Positions 24,574-32,367 of a DNA stretch of 32,367 bases are shown here, piece by piece; within the stretch, counting starts at the first letter, position 1; each line of letters begins with the position of its first letter. Position numbers and translations under genes: made by a program. The DNA comes from Clostridiaceae bacterium. Its GTDB lineage: Bacteria > Bacillota > Clostridia > Saccharofermentanales > Saccharofermentanaceae. The notes beneath the pieces are model-generated. The model was not told where the DNA came from, made no database searches, and saw only the letters and a list, made by a program, of their open reading frames with translations. The DNA is taken from positions 1 through 32,367 of the forward strand of contig JAAYBI010000066.1 of NCBI GenBank assembly GCA_012718915.1, written 5' to 3'.

Positions 24574-25245
24574 ATGATTTTTTCTGAGAAGTTGCATATA
24601 TTGAGGAAGAGCAAAGGCTTGACGCAGGAGGAACTGGCCGAAAAACTCAATGTGTCCCGGCAAGCGGTGGCAAAGTGGGAATCCGGCCAAGTTTATCCGG
24701 ATATTTCGAACTTGATTCAGATCAGTTTGCTCTTGAATGTCACAATTGACTATTTGGTAAAGGATCAGGAGTGTGCCAAAATTCCCGTAAGCGATGAGCC
24801 CACTCCGTGTAACGAATTGATACGTTTCCGCCTCGAGGCCAATATCAACACTTATGCAGCGATGATAAACGAGGTCGATTCGACGCGCTTGGATTCGCAC
24901 GATTTTCAATACTCGCGCGGAGACTACACTTATCACGACACCTATGTCGGCGGCGAGCAGTTTGCCGGGCAAGAAGCGATTTGGAAAAATGGAAGCGCGG
25001 TCTACGCTATGAACTACATTGGCAGAGTGTTAGACGAGAAATTCAGCGGTAATTTCCTCAAAGAAGCTTTGCGAGCCGCCGACGAGACCATGCCTTATCG
25101 CGGACCGGAATACTACGCCTCCGGAGAATATGTTTATAAGTGCAGTGTCGCCGGCGATTTTAAATGGTTTCAAGGCTATGAGGAAATCTATTACTTGGAC
25201 GAGAAAATATATGAGTGTTATTTTCATGGCGGTTTGACGAGATAA
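24574..25245 (+). CDS. XRE-family regulator with C-terminal DUF5680-like sensor domain
   Basis: 223 aa. ATG 24574 is preceded by GAGGAGGGTGA; an in-frame ATG at 24535 lacks one. Residues 3-62 form a typical XRE HTH (LRKSKGLTQEELAEKLNVSRQAVAKWESGQVYP). Residues about 90-223 carry the pattern of DUF5680 (LIRFRLEANINTYAA, YRGPEYYASGEYVYKCSVAGDFKWFQGYEEIYY), a domain found only behind XRE or alone. Members of this group are predicted ligand-responsive regulators. Target genes cannot be told; the divergent zinc-ribbon gene at 24397 is the nearest candidate. Confidence 0.9.
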   Translation: MIFSEKLHILRKSKGLTQEELAEKLNVSRQAVAKWESGQVYPDISNLIQISLLLNVTIDYLVKDQECAKIPVSDEPTPCNELIRFRLEANINTYAAMINEVDSTRLDSHDFQYSRGDYTYHDTYVGGEQFAGQEAIWKNGSAVYAMNYIGRVLDEKFSGNFLKEALRAADETMPYRGPEYYASGEYVYKCSVAGDFKWFQGYEEIYYLDEKIYECYFHGGLTR

Positions 25246-25270
25246 ACATGACTAATATCCGCACCAATCA

Positions 25271-25918
25271 TTACTGATGAGATTCAATATGCACCGCAGT
25301 TGATGCGATATAGTCCAGTCGAATCAGTGCTTTACCGTTTGGAAGCAACGTTTCCCGACGATGATATTTTATGAATCCGATATCTGCCATAGATGTGTCC
25401 AATGTGGGTTCGTCTATTTGATGATACACTTCACCTAATCGATCAAAAACCTGACTATTAGATGAGTCGGATACGGTCATTTGATCTCTATTGTCGATGA
25501 TGACGCAGGAAACCACTTTGGGCGCGACATGCAAAAGCACTTTTTGGAAGCGCGAATAACCGATATATTCGATCAACAGGTTGGCGATTACCCAATCCGT
25601 TTGTGGCAAATCTATCGATTCATCGCATAGATCCGCACAGATCGGAACAAAGACATCTTTAAGGTTCGGATATCTTTGGGCGCACGTTTCCAAATAGCAC
25701 GAATTGATGTCCACGCCGTGGATCACTTCAAAATCCCGGGGCGATATGTGTTCCAGACCGTTTCCGCCGGCAACACCCAAAATCATTACATTTTTGAAAT
25801 TATAGTCTGTGAGTTGCTCAGCCATAATGCTTTTTAAGGTTTGAAGTTGGAAAACATTGTCTTGGCTCATATGTGTTTCATAATCGGTCAATAAAATACT
25901 GTCCCATGGATTACTCAT
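25271..25918 (-). CDS. Class I SAM-dependent methyltransferase-like protein
   Basis: About 215 aa. Start at ATG 25918, after GAGGAGATTGAAG. Motif I appears as NVMILGVAGGNGLEHI (VLxxGxGxG form), followed by the acidic strand end VIHGVDINSCYLE (motif II), VFVPICADLCD and TDWVIANLLIEYI. Together they mark a Rossmann-fold methyltransferase. The usual Asp of the motif I-III loop is recognisable, but no substrate motif is visible. It lies 55 bp behind the GNAT gene on the same strand, so both may be one transcript. Confidence 0.8.
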   Translation of the reverse strand: MSNPWDSILLTDYETHMSQDNVFQLQTLKSIMAEQLTDYNFKNVMILGVAGGNGLEHISPRDFEVIHGVDINSCYLETCAQRYPNLKDVFVPICADLCDESIDLPQTDWVIANLLIEYIGYSRFQKVLLHVAPKVVSCVIIDNRDQMTVSDSSNSQVFDRLGEVYHQIDEPTLDTSMADIGFIKYHRRETLLPNGKALIRLDYIASTAVHIESHQ

Positions 25919-25973
25919 CTTCAATCTCCTCAAGAAAAAATCAATCAAAGCATCAATTCCGATTATCGAAGCT

Positions 25974-26471
25974 CTAGTCGTATACGTCTTTTTCCATAAT
26001 GCAAACAGTAAATGGCAGATGCTCGTAAGTCTTGACGCACACCTCTCCAAAACCGTATGCTTCATACCAGTTTTTAAGCACCGTGTTTTCATTGATGATG
26101 CCGATGGATATCCTTTTTCCGCCTTGCGCTCTTACATAATCGAATACATGATCCATAAGGATCTTTCCGAAGCCTTTGTGTCGATGTTCCGGCAAGACCG
26201 CCAGTTTTTCCAGATAGAAAACTGTATCGTTTGCCTTTTCTACGGATACGAACCCGACTTGCTTTTCGCCTTCGAACGCCCCAAATAATGTAATGCCCGA
26301 TTCTTTCATCGCATATAATTTATCCTCGGAAATGAATGCCGCATTTGACGGCGCATTATCGATAGTGAGATCGAAGAGCTCGGCGACGGATCTAAAGGCG
26401 TCCCTGATTACCTTGGCGCTCATAAAAATGTCTTCATCACGATCGATCGATTTGATGTCAACTTGCTTCAT
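25974..26471 (-). CDS. GNAT-family N-acetyltransferase
   Basis: 165 aa. Strands and acetyl-CoA loop are clear: KQVGFVSVEKA, FYLEKLAVLPEHRHKGFGKILMD (R/Q-x-x-G-x-G motif as HRHKGFGK) and ISIGIINENTVLKNWYEAYGF. GGGAG lies about 10 nt before ATG 26471. A TATAAT on the minus strand (26493-26488) is a possible -10. The substrate is unknown. Confidence 0.88.
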   Translation of the reverse strand: MKQVDIKSIDRDEDIFMSAKVIRDAFRSVAELFDLTIDNAPSNAAFISEDKLYAMKESGITLFGAFEGEKQVGFVSVEKANDTVFYLEKLAVLPEHRHKGFGKILMDHVFDYVRAQGGKRISIGIINENTVLKNWYEAYGFGEVCVKTYEHLPFTVCIMEKDVYD

Positions 26472-26660
26472 GACGGTGAACTCCCAAATTATATAAATCT
26501 ATATTGGTTATGTTCCGCGGTAAAATCTCTGCGCATCAATAGTTTGCAGAGAAGTATATGTGGGATAGAAATCGTGTCCGCCGTAATCGTCCTGATAATA
26601 CTAACACCACAAGCATAACAATTTCCAATTCAGTTGTCTTGCAAAGTGCAGCGGCTTAAT

Positions 26661-26708
26661 CAAAAAAGACTGCCTCGTCCGACTCTTCACAAGTCTTTTG
26701 AGGCAGTC
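26661..26708 (-). terminator. Terminator of the split lipoprotein gene, possibly bidirectional
   Basis: GACTGCCTC (26668-26676) pairs with GAGGCAGTC (26700-26708). On the minus strand the stem is followed by a T6 run (complement of A at 26662-26667), on the plus strand by GTTTT. It lies 30 bp beyond the end of the gene at 26738. Confidence 0.9.
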
Positions 26709-26737
26709 GTTTTAGACCAAAATAGACTCAGATAGTA

Positions 26738-27396
26738 CTACTTGTTTACAGTAATTGCTGAGGTGATTAATTGATTCATTTCGGCTTCTTCATCAATGTA
26801 GGTGTCTTTCAAAGAACCCGCTGTGCCATAGCAAAGTGTTGAATCAATATAAAACAAGAAATAGGTCATTCTCATCTCCATGTCGGAAATCGATACATCA
26901 AAAGTAAACTGAATTGCTTCAGTGCCGTTCATGTCATAAATTGCAGGCTCGCTGATGACGGCATAGCCTTCAAACGCAGAAGCGAGCATAGACGAATAAA
27001 ATTCGGCATCCGCTTCCAGATCACCGGATCCGTTATATGCATCACTCAAGACAATAAAGGTCGAGACGTTTTTTGATATTGAAAAAGTGCTGTAGAAGCG
27101 GTGTTTTCCTCCCAGCCTTCGGGTACGGTCACTGTCATCATTGATTTGAAATCAGAGGTTGAACCTGTTGCGGAAGTCGTCGCTTCGGTAGATTCCTCCG
27201 TTGTGGCCTCCGTGGTCTCTTCGGTCGTGGCGTCGGTGGTCTCTTCGGTCGTGGATTCGGTGGTCTCTTCGGTTTCCTCAGTCTCCTCGGTTTCCTCACG
27301 ATTGGACTTGCGATCGTCATCGTCGTCTACAAGGTTACATGCGGACATGCCAAGAACAAGGGATAAAGAAAGTAGTGCTACCAGAAATTTTTTCAC
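26738..27396 (-). pseudogene. Lipoprotein gene split by a one-base frameshift in an A6 run
   Basis: A GTG at 27396 (AAGG 8 nt upstream) opens a 116-codon frame with signal peptide and lipobox MSAC (Cys20), an Asp cluster, and a long Glu/Thr linker. This frame enters a folded domain (TVTVPEGWEENTASTALFQYQK) and stops at 27046. The other frame, ending at 26738, encodes the rest of the domain (SDAYNGSGDLEADAEFYSSM, then TYFLFYIDSTLCYGTAGSLK). Adding one A to the A6 run at 27074-27069 (minus strand) joins them as QKNVSTFIVLSDAYN and gives a 219-aa protein with no stop. The whole has the same build as the lipoproteins at 1443 and 14873. It may be a sequencing slip, a real null mutation or a phase-variable switch. 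Confidence 0.85.
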
Positions 27397-27745
27397 AATA
27401 AATACCTTGCCTTTCAAAATAGTTAAAAAAAGTGCCATGTCAAATCATAAAATGACTTTGAAGTATTTCCGATTATATGCTTACTTTTCAAAATTTACCA
27501 TCGTACGAAGTATGATTTTATAAAAATATCCATTTCTACGAATAAATCGTGCATTCAATTCTTATGATTGTTCATTTTTACGAGATTCTGCGGCTAAAAC
27601 TGAAGTGCAAATAAATCCATTTGATTTCACGGATACCTTCATTGATTGAAAACTTCTCACATATAGCTTATTATTTTCATAATTCTATAATATGAGCAGC
27701 TACAATTATCATTAAAGTAAAAATTGAAGTAAATGAGGAAATACT
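27397..27745. other. AT-rich divergent intergenic region
   Basis: It separates the split lipoprotein (leftward) from the five-gene operon (rightward). It contains a TATAAT at 27686-27691 on the plus strand, with no good -35 at 17 bp. No hairpin, ORF with ribosome binding site or repeat stands out. Confidence 0.4.
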
Positions 27746-28084
27746 GTGACAAATGATGATACAGATCAATCGCCGGTATCTATTTCAAAAGATGATTCCG
27801 AATCGGGTGAATCGCGCGCATCTGAGAGACAATCCGTTCGCCTGGATGTTGCTTCGGAATATAAGGATGACGGCGTCAAACCCGGCAAGAAAACCAAATT
27901 CAAGTGGCCGTCCGCTTTGGCGATACAATATTTTGCTTTTTTTGCATTTTTTATTCTCATTCAAGTTGCATCCGGCAGAATAGCGGATACAAAGGCAATG
28001 ATTGGCCCTATTTTCTTCTTAATATTGCTTATAGTTGTATTCAATTTGATTCGGAAAGGAACAAAGAGTAAGAAGGATAAATAA
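27746..28084 (+). CDS. Small two-helix membrane protein of the DYR-WWG operon
   Basis: 112 aa. GTG 27746 follows GAGGAAATACT. Residues 1-50 are polar and low in complexity, then the motif SVRLDVASEYKDD (30-42) and a basic stretch, followed by two membrane helices (about 56-75 and 85-102) with a short loop and a basic C-terminus. The L-D-V-x-x-E-Y motif plus two helices recurs in the genes at 29015 and 30644. It is the first of five genes separated by 15-45 bp. No known family is recognised. Confidence 0.8.
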   Translation: MTNDDTDQSPVSISKDDSESGESRASERQSVRLDVASEYKDDGVKPGKKTKFKWPSALAIQYFAFFAFFILIQVASGRIADTKAMIGPIFFLILLIVVFNLIRKGTKSKKDK

Positions 28085-28099
28085 TCAGAGGGTGGGCAA

Positions 28100-28993
28100 A
28101 TGCGCGATCGAATGACAGACATTAGTTTGCTTGGAGATGAAGAACTCTATCGCTTGTGTTTGGGGGCAATTAAGAATCATTCTTTTGGCGAGGCGGAAGA
28201 GTACGCGAGAGAATTTATTCGCCGGTTTTCCGGAGATTATCGGGCGCATGTCTGTATCTTAGAAGCCTTGTCGAATGACTTTAACATTGCCCGGGCGCGT
28301 ACGCACGAGACCAGTGAAGCCATGAGAAAAATTCGAGTTATGGCGCCTTCTCATGTGGTAGAAGTGATTGAAAAACAATATCAGGCATGGGTCTCGACGC
28401 CGCCGATAGATTCCGATAGAGAGATGGAGAATCTGACGGAAATTGCTCAAATACAATTGGTCGATGAGAAAAGATATCTGCCGGAAGCAGATCCGTATAT
28501 TGATTTTTCAGCGGACCAACTTGATGAGAAAGGCATTCAGTATATTCATGAAAAGAATTATCTTGATGCTGCAACGGTATATCAATCTTATGCTATTCGA
28601 TTTCCTAAGGACTATCGCGCATGGTGGGGAAGATTGAGAGCGATAAGCCAAGACTTTTCCTGTGTTCGAAGACCGAAAAATGCCGGCATATATTTTCATA
28701 AATTCAGATATACGGCGCCCAAAGCAGTCTCGGAAGCCTGGGCTGAGAAGTATTTTTCCTGGTCAAAAAATAACCGGATGGCACCCAATAGAATGCAGTA
28801 TGAAGCTCTGATGAAAGAAGTTCGCCATCAGCATATTCGCAAGAGTGGCAGACAAGTATTCATAGCTGAACACTATTATGATCTTGTTAGTAACTCCACG
28901 GGGCAGCATGCCTATACAATTATGCTTCGCGGGTTGGGTTTCATGGTACAGGTGATCGCTTGGATCGTGCTCATCATATTGGTTTTGATGTGA
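28100..28993 (+). CDS. Protein with two DYR-type TPR-like modules and a C-terminal membrane helix
   Basis: 297 aa. Two copies of a roughly 85-residue module: residues 12-98 (FSGDYRAHVCILEALSNDF, later MAPSHVVEVIEKQYQAW) and 137-222 (FPKDYRAWWGRLRAISQDF, later APKAVSEAWAEKYFSW). Each begins with a TPR-like helix pair ending in an aromatic-Pro-x-DYR turn. The second copy keeps the W-W-G-R-L-R-A core, while the first has drifted. A single membrane helix at about 278-297 ends the protein, so it is probably tail-anchored with the modules in the cytoplasm. Start ATG 28100 has GAGGGTGGG upstream. The module also occurs in the next two genes. Function unknown. Confidence 0.82.
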   Translation: MRDRMTDISLLGDEELYRLCLGAIKNHSFGEAEEYAREFIRRFSGDYRAHVCILEALSNDFNIARARTHETSEAMRKIRVMAPSHVVEVIEKQYQAWVSTPPIDSDREMENLTEIAQIQLVDEKRYLPEADPYIDFSADQLDEKGIQYIHEKNYLDAATVYQSYAIRFPKDYRAWWGRLRAISQDFSCVRRPKNAGIYFHKFRYTAPKAVSEAWAEKYFSWSKNNRMAPNRMQYEALMKEVRHQHIRKSGRQVFIAEHYYDLVSNSTGQHAYTIMLRGLGFMVQVIAWIVLIILVLM

Positions 28994-29014
28994 CATTGGC
29001 TTTTGGAGGGATGA

Positions 29015-29602
29015 ATGGAAAAATCAGAGCAGATGCTACAGCAGGCCGATGAATTGCTGGCTGCAAAGGAATACATGGCGGCATCGAAATCTTTCTCAGT
29101 CGGAATCGAGCAGTTTCCGAATGATTATCGTTTTTTTTGGGGCGCTCTCCGAGCCGAAACTGAAGATTTTCAAAGGGCGGAGAAGAGCCACGAGGCAGCA
29201 GCGCTTTATCGACAGGCCATGGTATTGGTGCCGGATGAAGTGCGATCGGAATTAGCAGATGCATATCAGGAATGGACTAATTATATAGCCCTCAAAAAAG
29301 AGGAAAACGAGAGACGAGCGAAAGTAGAAGAAATTCGGCCGGGACATAAAATGTCGCTGGATGTCGATAAAGAATATCGTAATATGAATATGCCAACGCC
29401 TTCGAAAAGTCGGTTCAGCATTCCTCAACCGGTAGCATTTCTAGCGTACTTCCTATTAATTATCATTGTTTACATCGGTCAGGTGGCGGAGGCGGATCAG
29501 ATCGGCTTCATTATTGCGGCACTAGTCGGCATTGGAGTATTATTTGTTTTGATTGTTGTCATATGGAATGCGTACATCATTTTTCGCAACAGATTGAAAT
29601 AA
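29015..29602 (+). CDS. Fusion of a DYR TPR-like module with the LDV two-helix membrane module
   Basis: 195 aa. Residues 4-90 are one TPR-like module (FPNDYRFFWGALRAETEDF, then LVPDEVRSELADAYQEW). Residues 113-121 hold the motif MSLDVDKEY, as in the 27746 and 30644 proteins, and two membrane helices follow (about 139-156 and 163-190). The protein thus joins the two modules that are on separate chains elsewhere in the operon. GGAGGG stands about 5 nt before ATG 29015. An out-of-frame ATG at 29011 has no use. It lies 21 bp after the previous gene. Confidence 0.82.
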   Translation: MEKSEQMLQQADELLAAKEYMAASKSFSVGIEQFPNDYRFFWGALRAETEDFQRAEKSHEAAALYRQAMVLVPDEVRSELADAYQEWTNYIALKKEENERRAKVEEIRPGHKMSLDVDKEYRNMNMPTPSKSRFSIPQPVAFLAYFLLIIIVYIGQVAEADQIGFIIAALVGIGVLFVLIVVIWNAYIIFRNRLK

Positions 29603-29647
29603 CGATCAATTCCATTTTTTCGAAGAGCTTGAATCTGGAGGATGATT

Positions 29648-30625
29648 ATGGATTCTATTCAGGTGAAATGTCCGGGATGCGGTCAGGTGGTTCTCATTGA
29701 GCAGGGCAAAAAACGAGAGTCCTGTAATAAATGCAGCACATGGGTCGATGTCCGCGATGCGGTGAAAGTCTCTGATTTGGAGGTGTCTACGACCGTTATG
29801 GACACTCCGGCAATTGCGGTGCCTCTCGTTTCGACAGGCGCATCTCTTGTTGAAGATAAAACTTTAGCGATGCAGAAGGCTTCGCCGGCTCCGATCGTTC
29901 CGGAAGCTCCCGGGGTTTCTTCGGTGCCTATCGATGAAGTTGAGACTCACTCTAATCCTCCCCAACAAGCTATTCGTCTTGAGTTGAAGGAAGCACCCGA
30001 TTTTCCCGTTGCCGAGAATATAGATGTAGAATTGAAGGAAAATGTAAATTTCTCTGCTGAGGACAAGACAGAAACGTTGGTTTCTGATTGCGAGAGACTT
30101 TTTAATGAAGGCACTGCTCTTCTTGAGCAAGGAAGATATCCGTTGGCGGAGAAGATATTCATCGCGATGTCGCTTCAGTATCCGGATGACTATCGAGGAT
30201 GGTGGGGCAGGCTGCGAGCATCAAGCAAAGATTTCAAAGCCCGCGAAAAAAAAGAGATCACCAAAGAATATATGATGAAGGCAAGCTCTCTGGTGCCGGA
30301 TGAAGCGCTGAAATTTCAAATGCGCAAAAAATACAACGATTGGCTCAGAGACCTGGCCGTAGCGAGGGTTAAACGGCAGAGTCGCATACCCGAATCATCA
30401 TATAAAAAGATTGACGATGCGGCTGAACCGATGGACTACACCGTAAAACCCGTCAGAACTTCCGGAAACTGGAGTAAATCCTGTGTGATTGTACCAATAG
30501 CATTCGTTTTGCTTTTCTTGATGTTTATCATCTCGCTGATGCAAGGATCTCCTGCCCCGATCATTACTCTTTTGATTATCGTTGGCGCCATCGTTGCTTT
30601 CGCAAATAAGGATGGTTCAAACTAA
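29648..30625 (+). CDS. Zinc-ribbon protein with DYR TPR-like module and two membrane helices
   Basis: About 325 aa. ATG 29648 has GGAGG at 29636-29640 (7-nt gap); ATG 29642 is too close to it. Cys8, Cys11, Cys26 and Cys29 form an N-terminal zinc ribbon. A long low-complexity linker (about 40-144) follows, then the TPR-like module at 145-236 with YPDDYRGWWGRLRASSKDF and LVPDEALKFQMRKKYNDW. Two membrane helices lie at about 279-299 and 303-319. The linker holds two LELKEAPDF/VELKENVNF-like segments. It is the fourth gene of the operon, and the zinc ribbon suggests contact with nucleic acid or protein on the cytoplasmic side, though this is only inference. Confidence 0.82.
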   Translation: MDSIQVKCPGCGQVVLIEQGKKRESCNKCSTWVDVRDAVKVSDLEVSTTVMDTPAIAVPLVSTGASLVEDKTLAMQKASPAPIVPEAPGVSSVPIDEVETHSNPPQQAIRLELKEAPDFPVAENIDVELKENVNFSAEDKTETLVSDCERLFNEGTALLEQGRYPLAEKIFIAMSLQYPDDYRGWWGRLRASSKDFKAREKKEITKEYMMKASSLVPDEALKFQMRKKYNDWLRDLAVARVKRQSRIPESSYKKIDDAAEPMDYTVKPVRTSGNWSKSCVIVPIAFVLLFLMFIISLMQGSPAPIITLLIIVGAIVAFANKDGSN

Positions 30626-30643
30626 CCAGTATAGGAGAACTAT

Positions 30644-30979
30644 ATGAAAGACAGACAAATTGAAGAACAAAGAGATCCGGATGCCATAGAGACTAAGGAA
30701 GAATCCGAGCATACAAATGCCGTGCCGCTAAATATTGATACGGAATTTCGGGAATTGCGGCGTAAAGAGTGGGCAAAGCACATTTTTTACATTCCAGCCG
30801 GAGCAAGAAAGTTTATGTTGATTTCGGCGTGCATATTTTTAATGCTTGCCGCTACACCACAAAACGATATATTTGATTTAATTCAATCCTTGGGATTATA
30901 TTGTGTTCTTGTTGTAATCGTTGTCGTATCTGTCATTTCCTTCAATATCTATCGTGTTTTTTTCGAGAAAAGCAAATAA
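30644..30979 (+). CDS. Small two-helix membrane protein, last gene of the DYR-WWG operon
   Basis: 111 aa. AGGAG stands about 8 nt before ATG 30644. A polar N-terminus (DRQIEEQRDPDAIETKEESE) leads to AVPLNIDTEFREL (26-38), matching the LDV-E-Y motif of the 27746 and 29015 proteins with conservative changes. Helices span about 56-72 and 83-104. It begins 18 bp after the zinc-ribbon gene. It ends 23 bp from the convergent acetyltransferase, with no clear terminator. Confidence 0.8.
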   Translation: MKDRQIEEQRDPDAIETKEESEHTNAVPLNIDTEFRELRRKEWAKHIFYIPAGARKFMLISACIFLMLAATPQNDIFDLIQSLGLYCVLVVIVVVSVISFNIYRVFFEKSK

Positions 30980-31002
30980 GACCTGTTCGCGTTTGCGACG
31001 GA

Positions 31003-31896
31003 TCATGCTCTGGATAGAGTCGGAAATCGTAATTGCTTTTCGTCAAAAGTCTCGAAGGCGGCCCCTTTTACGAATAATGTAGTATTCTCTTCTTCCGATA
31101 CCGCCTTGCTGAAACTGTCCCTTTCCAAAGGGGCAAATCCAAGTTCTACGTTTTGGAACTTTGATCCGAAAGCGGAAATTATCGCATCGAGATCACCGTG
31201 TGTTCCCGAAAAAACATGGTGCAGAAACAAAGAGTCTCCTTCTTCTTCAGCGACCACATAGGCGTCTTCTTTAGCGATGTAATATACATTCTCTCGCATG
31301 AACTGGGACAAGTAAAATAAGACCAAACCTTCGTTATTGCGCAGATCCAGAGCACTTTGAACTCCGGACTCGCGGATGGCGCGAATCGTTCGAGTCAGGT
31401 GATCGGGATTACTCATATCGAGCGGTTCAACTGTCCGGTCTTCGGATCGAGAATTAGGGATATCGCTGATCAAAGACCTGGAGAATGTGTATTCGTCGGC
31501 TTTTCGAAAACCGAATTTCGGATAGAAGTCTACGACGCTGTCGTTTGCAAAAAGATAAAAGCCGTCTGCGATCTCGCTGTAATCCTTTAGGATCTCTTGT
31601 ATCAGTATTTTCGAAAAGCCTCTTCCCCGGAAGGCTTCCGATGTCATGACCGTGCCGATCTGAATGAATTTTTTCGATTCGCCGAACATGTCAAAATCCA
31701 TAATATTTGCTGAAGCGTTTGCTACAACTTCTCCTTCGATGACGACGGTGTAAGGGATATAACGATCGGTCCAGTACCCGTGGAGATACCAAGGTTCAAA
31801 ATCCAAGCTGAAAGTCGCTTTTGACAGAGCGCTAAAACTTAATCTCAAGCTCTCGTGCTCGCGGACGTTTTTGAATATCTCAAAATTATCGTTCAT
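31003..31896 (-). CDS. Two-domain GNAT acetyltransferase
   Basis: 297 aa. The first half is a GNAT fold: VVIEGEVVANASANIM strand, IGTVMTSEAFRGRGFSKILIQ acetyl-CoA loop (R-G-R-G-F), and FYPKFGFRKADEYTFSR. The second half (about 155-297) is a second GNAT-like or related domain with no clear loop (FLHHVFSGTHGDLDAIISAFGS), the layout seen in GNAT proteins that carry a degenerate second copy, such as Eis-like or DUF4081-like enzymes. ATG 31896 has a weak GGGGATGG before it. The substrate is unknown. Confidence 0.82.
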   Translation of the reverse strand: MNDNFEIFKNVREHESLRLSFSALSKATFSLDFEPWYLHGYWTDRYIPYTVVIEGEVVANASANIMDFDMFGESKKFIQIGTVMTSEAFRGRGFSKILIQEILKDYSEIADGFYLFANDSVVDFYPKFGFRKADEYTFSRSLISDIPNSRSEDRTVEPLDMSNPDHLTRTIRAIRESGVQSALDLRNNEGLVLFYLSQFMRENVYYIAKEDAYVVAEEEGDSLFLHHVFSGTHGDLDAIISAFGSKFQNVELGFAPLERDSFSKAVSEEENTTLFVKGAAFETFDEKQLRFPTLSRA

Positions 31897-32367
31897 AGGC
31901 CATCCCCGCTAAGCTTTGTATCATCAGGATACAGGTTCTTCTCTTAGAAATCACGCTCAGTTCAACTCAATTGGCTTGATTGTTCTGAATAAATACTCGT
32001 GAATATTACCATAAAATGCCGGAAGCTTCACTCTTAATCCATTTCCGTGACTTTGAGAATCGTATATGACAGGTCTATTCTTTCAATCCTTGGTGCACAG
32101 GCATCGGCTTGAAATCGGGCGGTTTTTACTCGGATACCGATATATTTGGTGTTGGGATTGGGCTTTAGGATCTTAATAGTGGCATCGAATCGGCGTGTTC
32201 GCCATCAGATTGTGCGAGCTGTAAGCTGCGCAAGGGTTGAATCAAGCAGCGAACATCCGAAGGATTTCTGCCCGTAAATCCGGAGGCAGCATCCGGGCCA
32301 TAACAATCCAATGCATGCTGCGCAACTATGCGCAACAACGATATCAAATTTGTTAAAATCAAACAAC
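31897..32367. other. No supported gene in the last 470 bases
   Basis: Frames at 32165-32362 (minus, 65 codons) and a short plus-strand frame with CSPSDCASCK near 32190-32230 were considered, but neither has a ribosome binding site or a recognisable product. No long hairpin or repeat is seen. The sequence becomes richer in G and C after about 32190, which may mark the edge of a different block. Confidence 0.4.

Noticed and set aside
27060-27080. Programmed -1 frameshift in the split lipoprotein
   Set aside because: AAAAAAC is present, but codon boundaries (CAA AAA ACG) do not fit the X-XXY-YYZ arrangement, and no stimulating stem or upstream Shine-Dalgarno element is evident. A one-base length change is simpler.
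32165-32362. 65-aa minus-strand protein at the right edge
   Set aside because: There is no ribosome binding site, no recognisable domain, and its composition is that of random frames in this stretch.

Overview
The window looks like a chromosomal segment of a Bacillota (Firmicutes) bacterium, most likely a member of the class Clostridia. Nearly every gene is preceded by a strong AGGAGG-type ribosome binding site, promoters are of the TTGACA/TATAAT type, and the gene content fits: small XRE regulators, MacB-like ABC exporters, many lipoproteins with Thr/Glu-rich linkers, and PaiA-like acetyltransferases. No tRNA, rRNA, phage module or complete transposon was found. This taxonomic placement is an inference from style, not from a marker gene.

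Layout. Positions 1-507 hold three different short tandem repeats, with a CmpB-like membrane protein (508-1251) and a lipoprotein (1443-2054) following. Next is a compact TetR / ABC ATPase / FtsX-type permease operon (2423-6044). Its promoter carries a perfect 21-bp palindrome that exactly fills the -35/-10 spacer. From 6045 to 7085 there is about 1 kb of gene-free, repeat-rich DNA: a 73/74-bp palindromic repeat array, the right end of an IS3-family insertion sequence, paired CCGGCAA inverted repeats and a 29-bp minisatellite. Downstream of it lies a 1022-aa protein with a TIR domain, one membrane segment and a large beta-propeller-like part (7086-10154). A long DHH phosphoesterase is convergent with it (10188-11696, minus).

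Positions 12038-14792 carry a four-helix membrane protein, a small XRE regulator and two paralogous MDR oxidoreductases. They are followed by a lipoprotein (14873-15658, minus), a double-palindrome site, an unexplained stretch that ends in a terminator, an internalin-type LRR lipoprotein (16175-17716), a PaiA-like acetyltransferase, and two small lipoproteins. The second of these lipoproteins heads an ABC exporter operon with one ATPase and two permeases (19022-22882). Positions 22918-26471 hold a cysteine-rich small protein, a zinc-ribbon membrane protein, an XRE/DUF5680-type regulator, a methyltransferase and a GNAT acetyltransferase. A lipoprotein gene at 26738-27396 is split by a one-base frameshift in a homopolymer.

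The most novel-looking part is a five-gene operon at 27746-30979. It encodes small membrane proteins that share two modules: a roughly 85-residue TPR-like helical module with a DYR-x-(W/F)WG-x-LRA signature, and an L-[DN]-[VI]-x-x-E-[YF] motif followed by two membrane segments. One gene carries both modules fused, which links them functionally. A two-domain acetyltransferase (31003-31896, minus) follows, and the last 470 bases contain no gene I can support.
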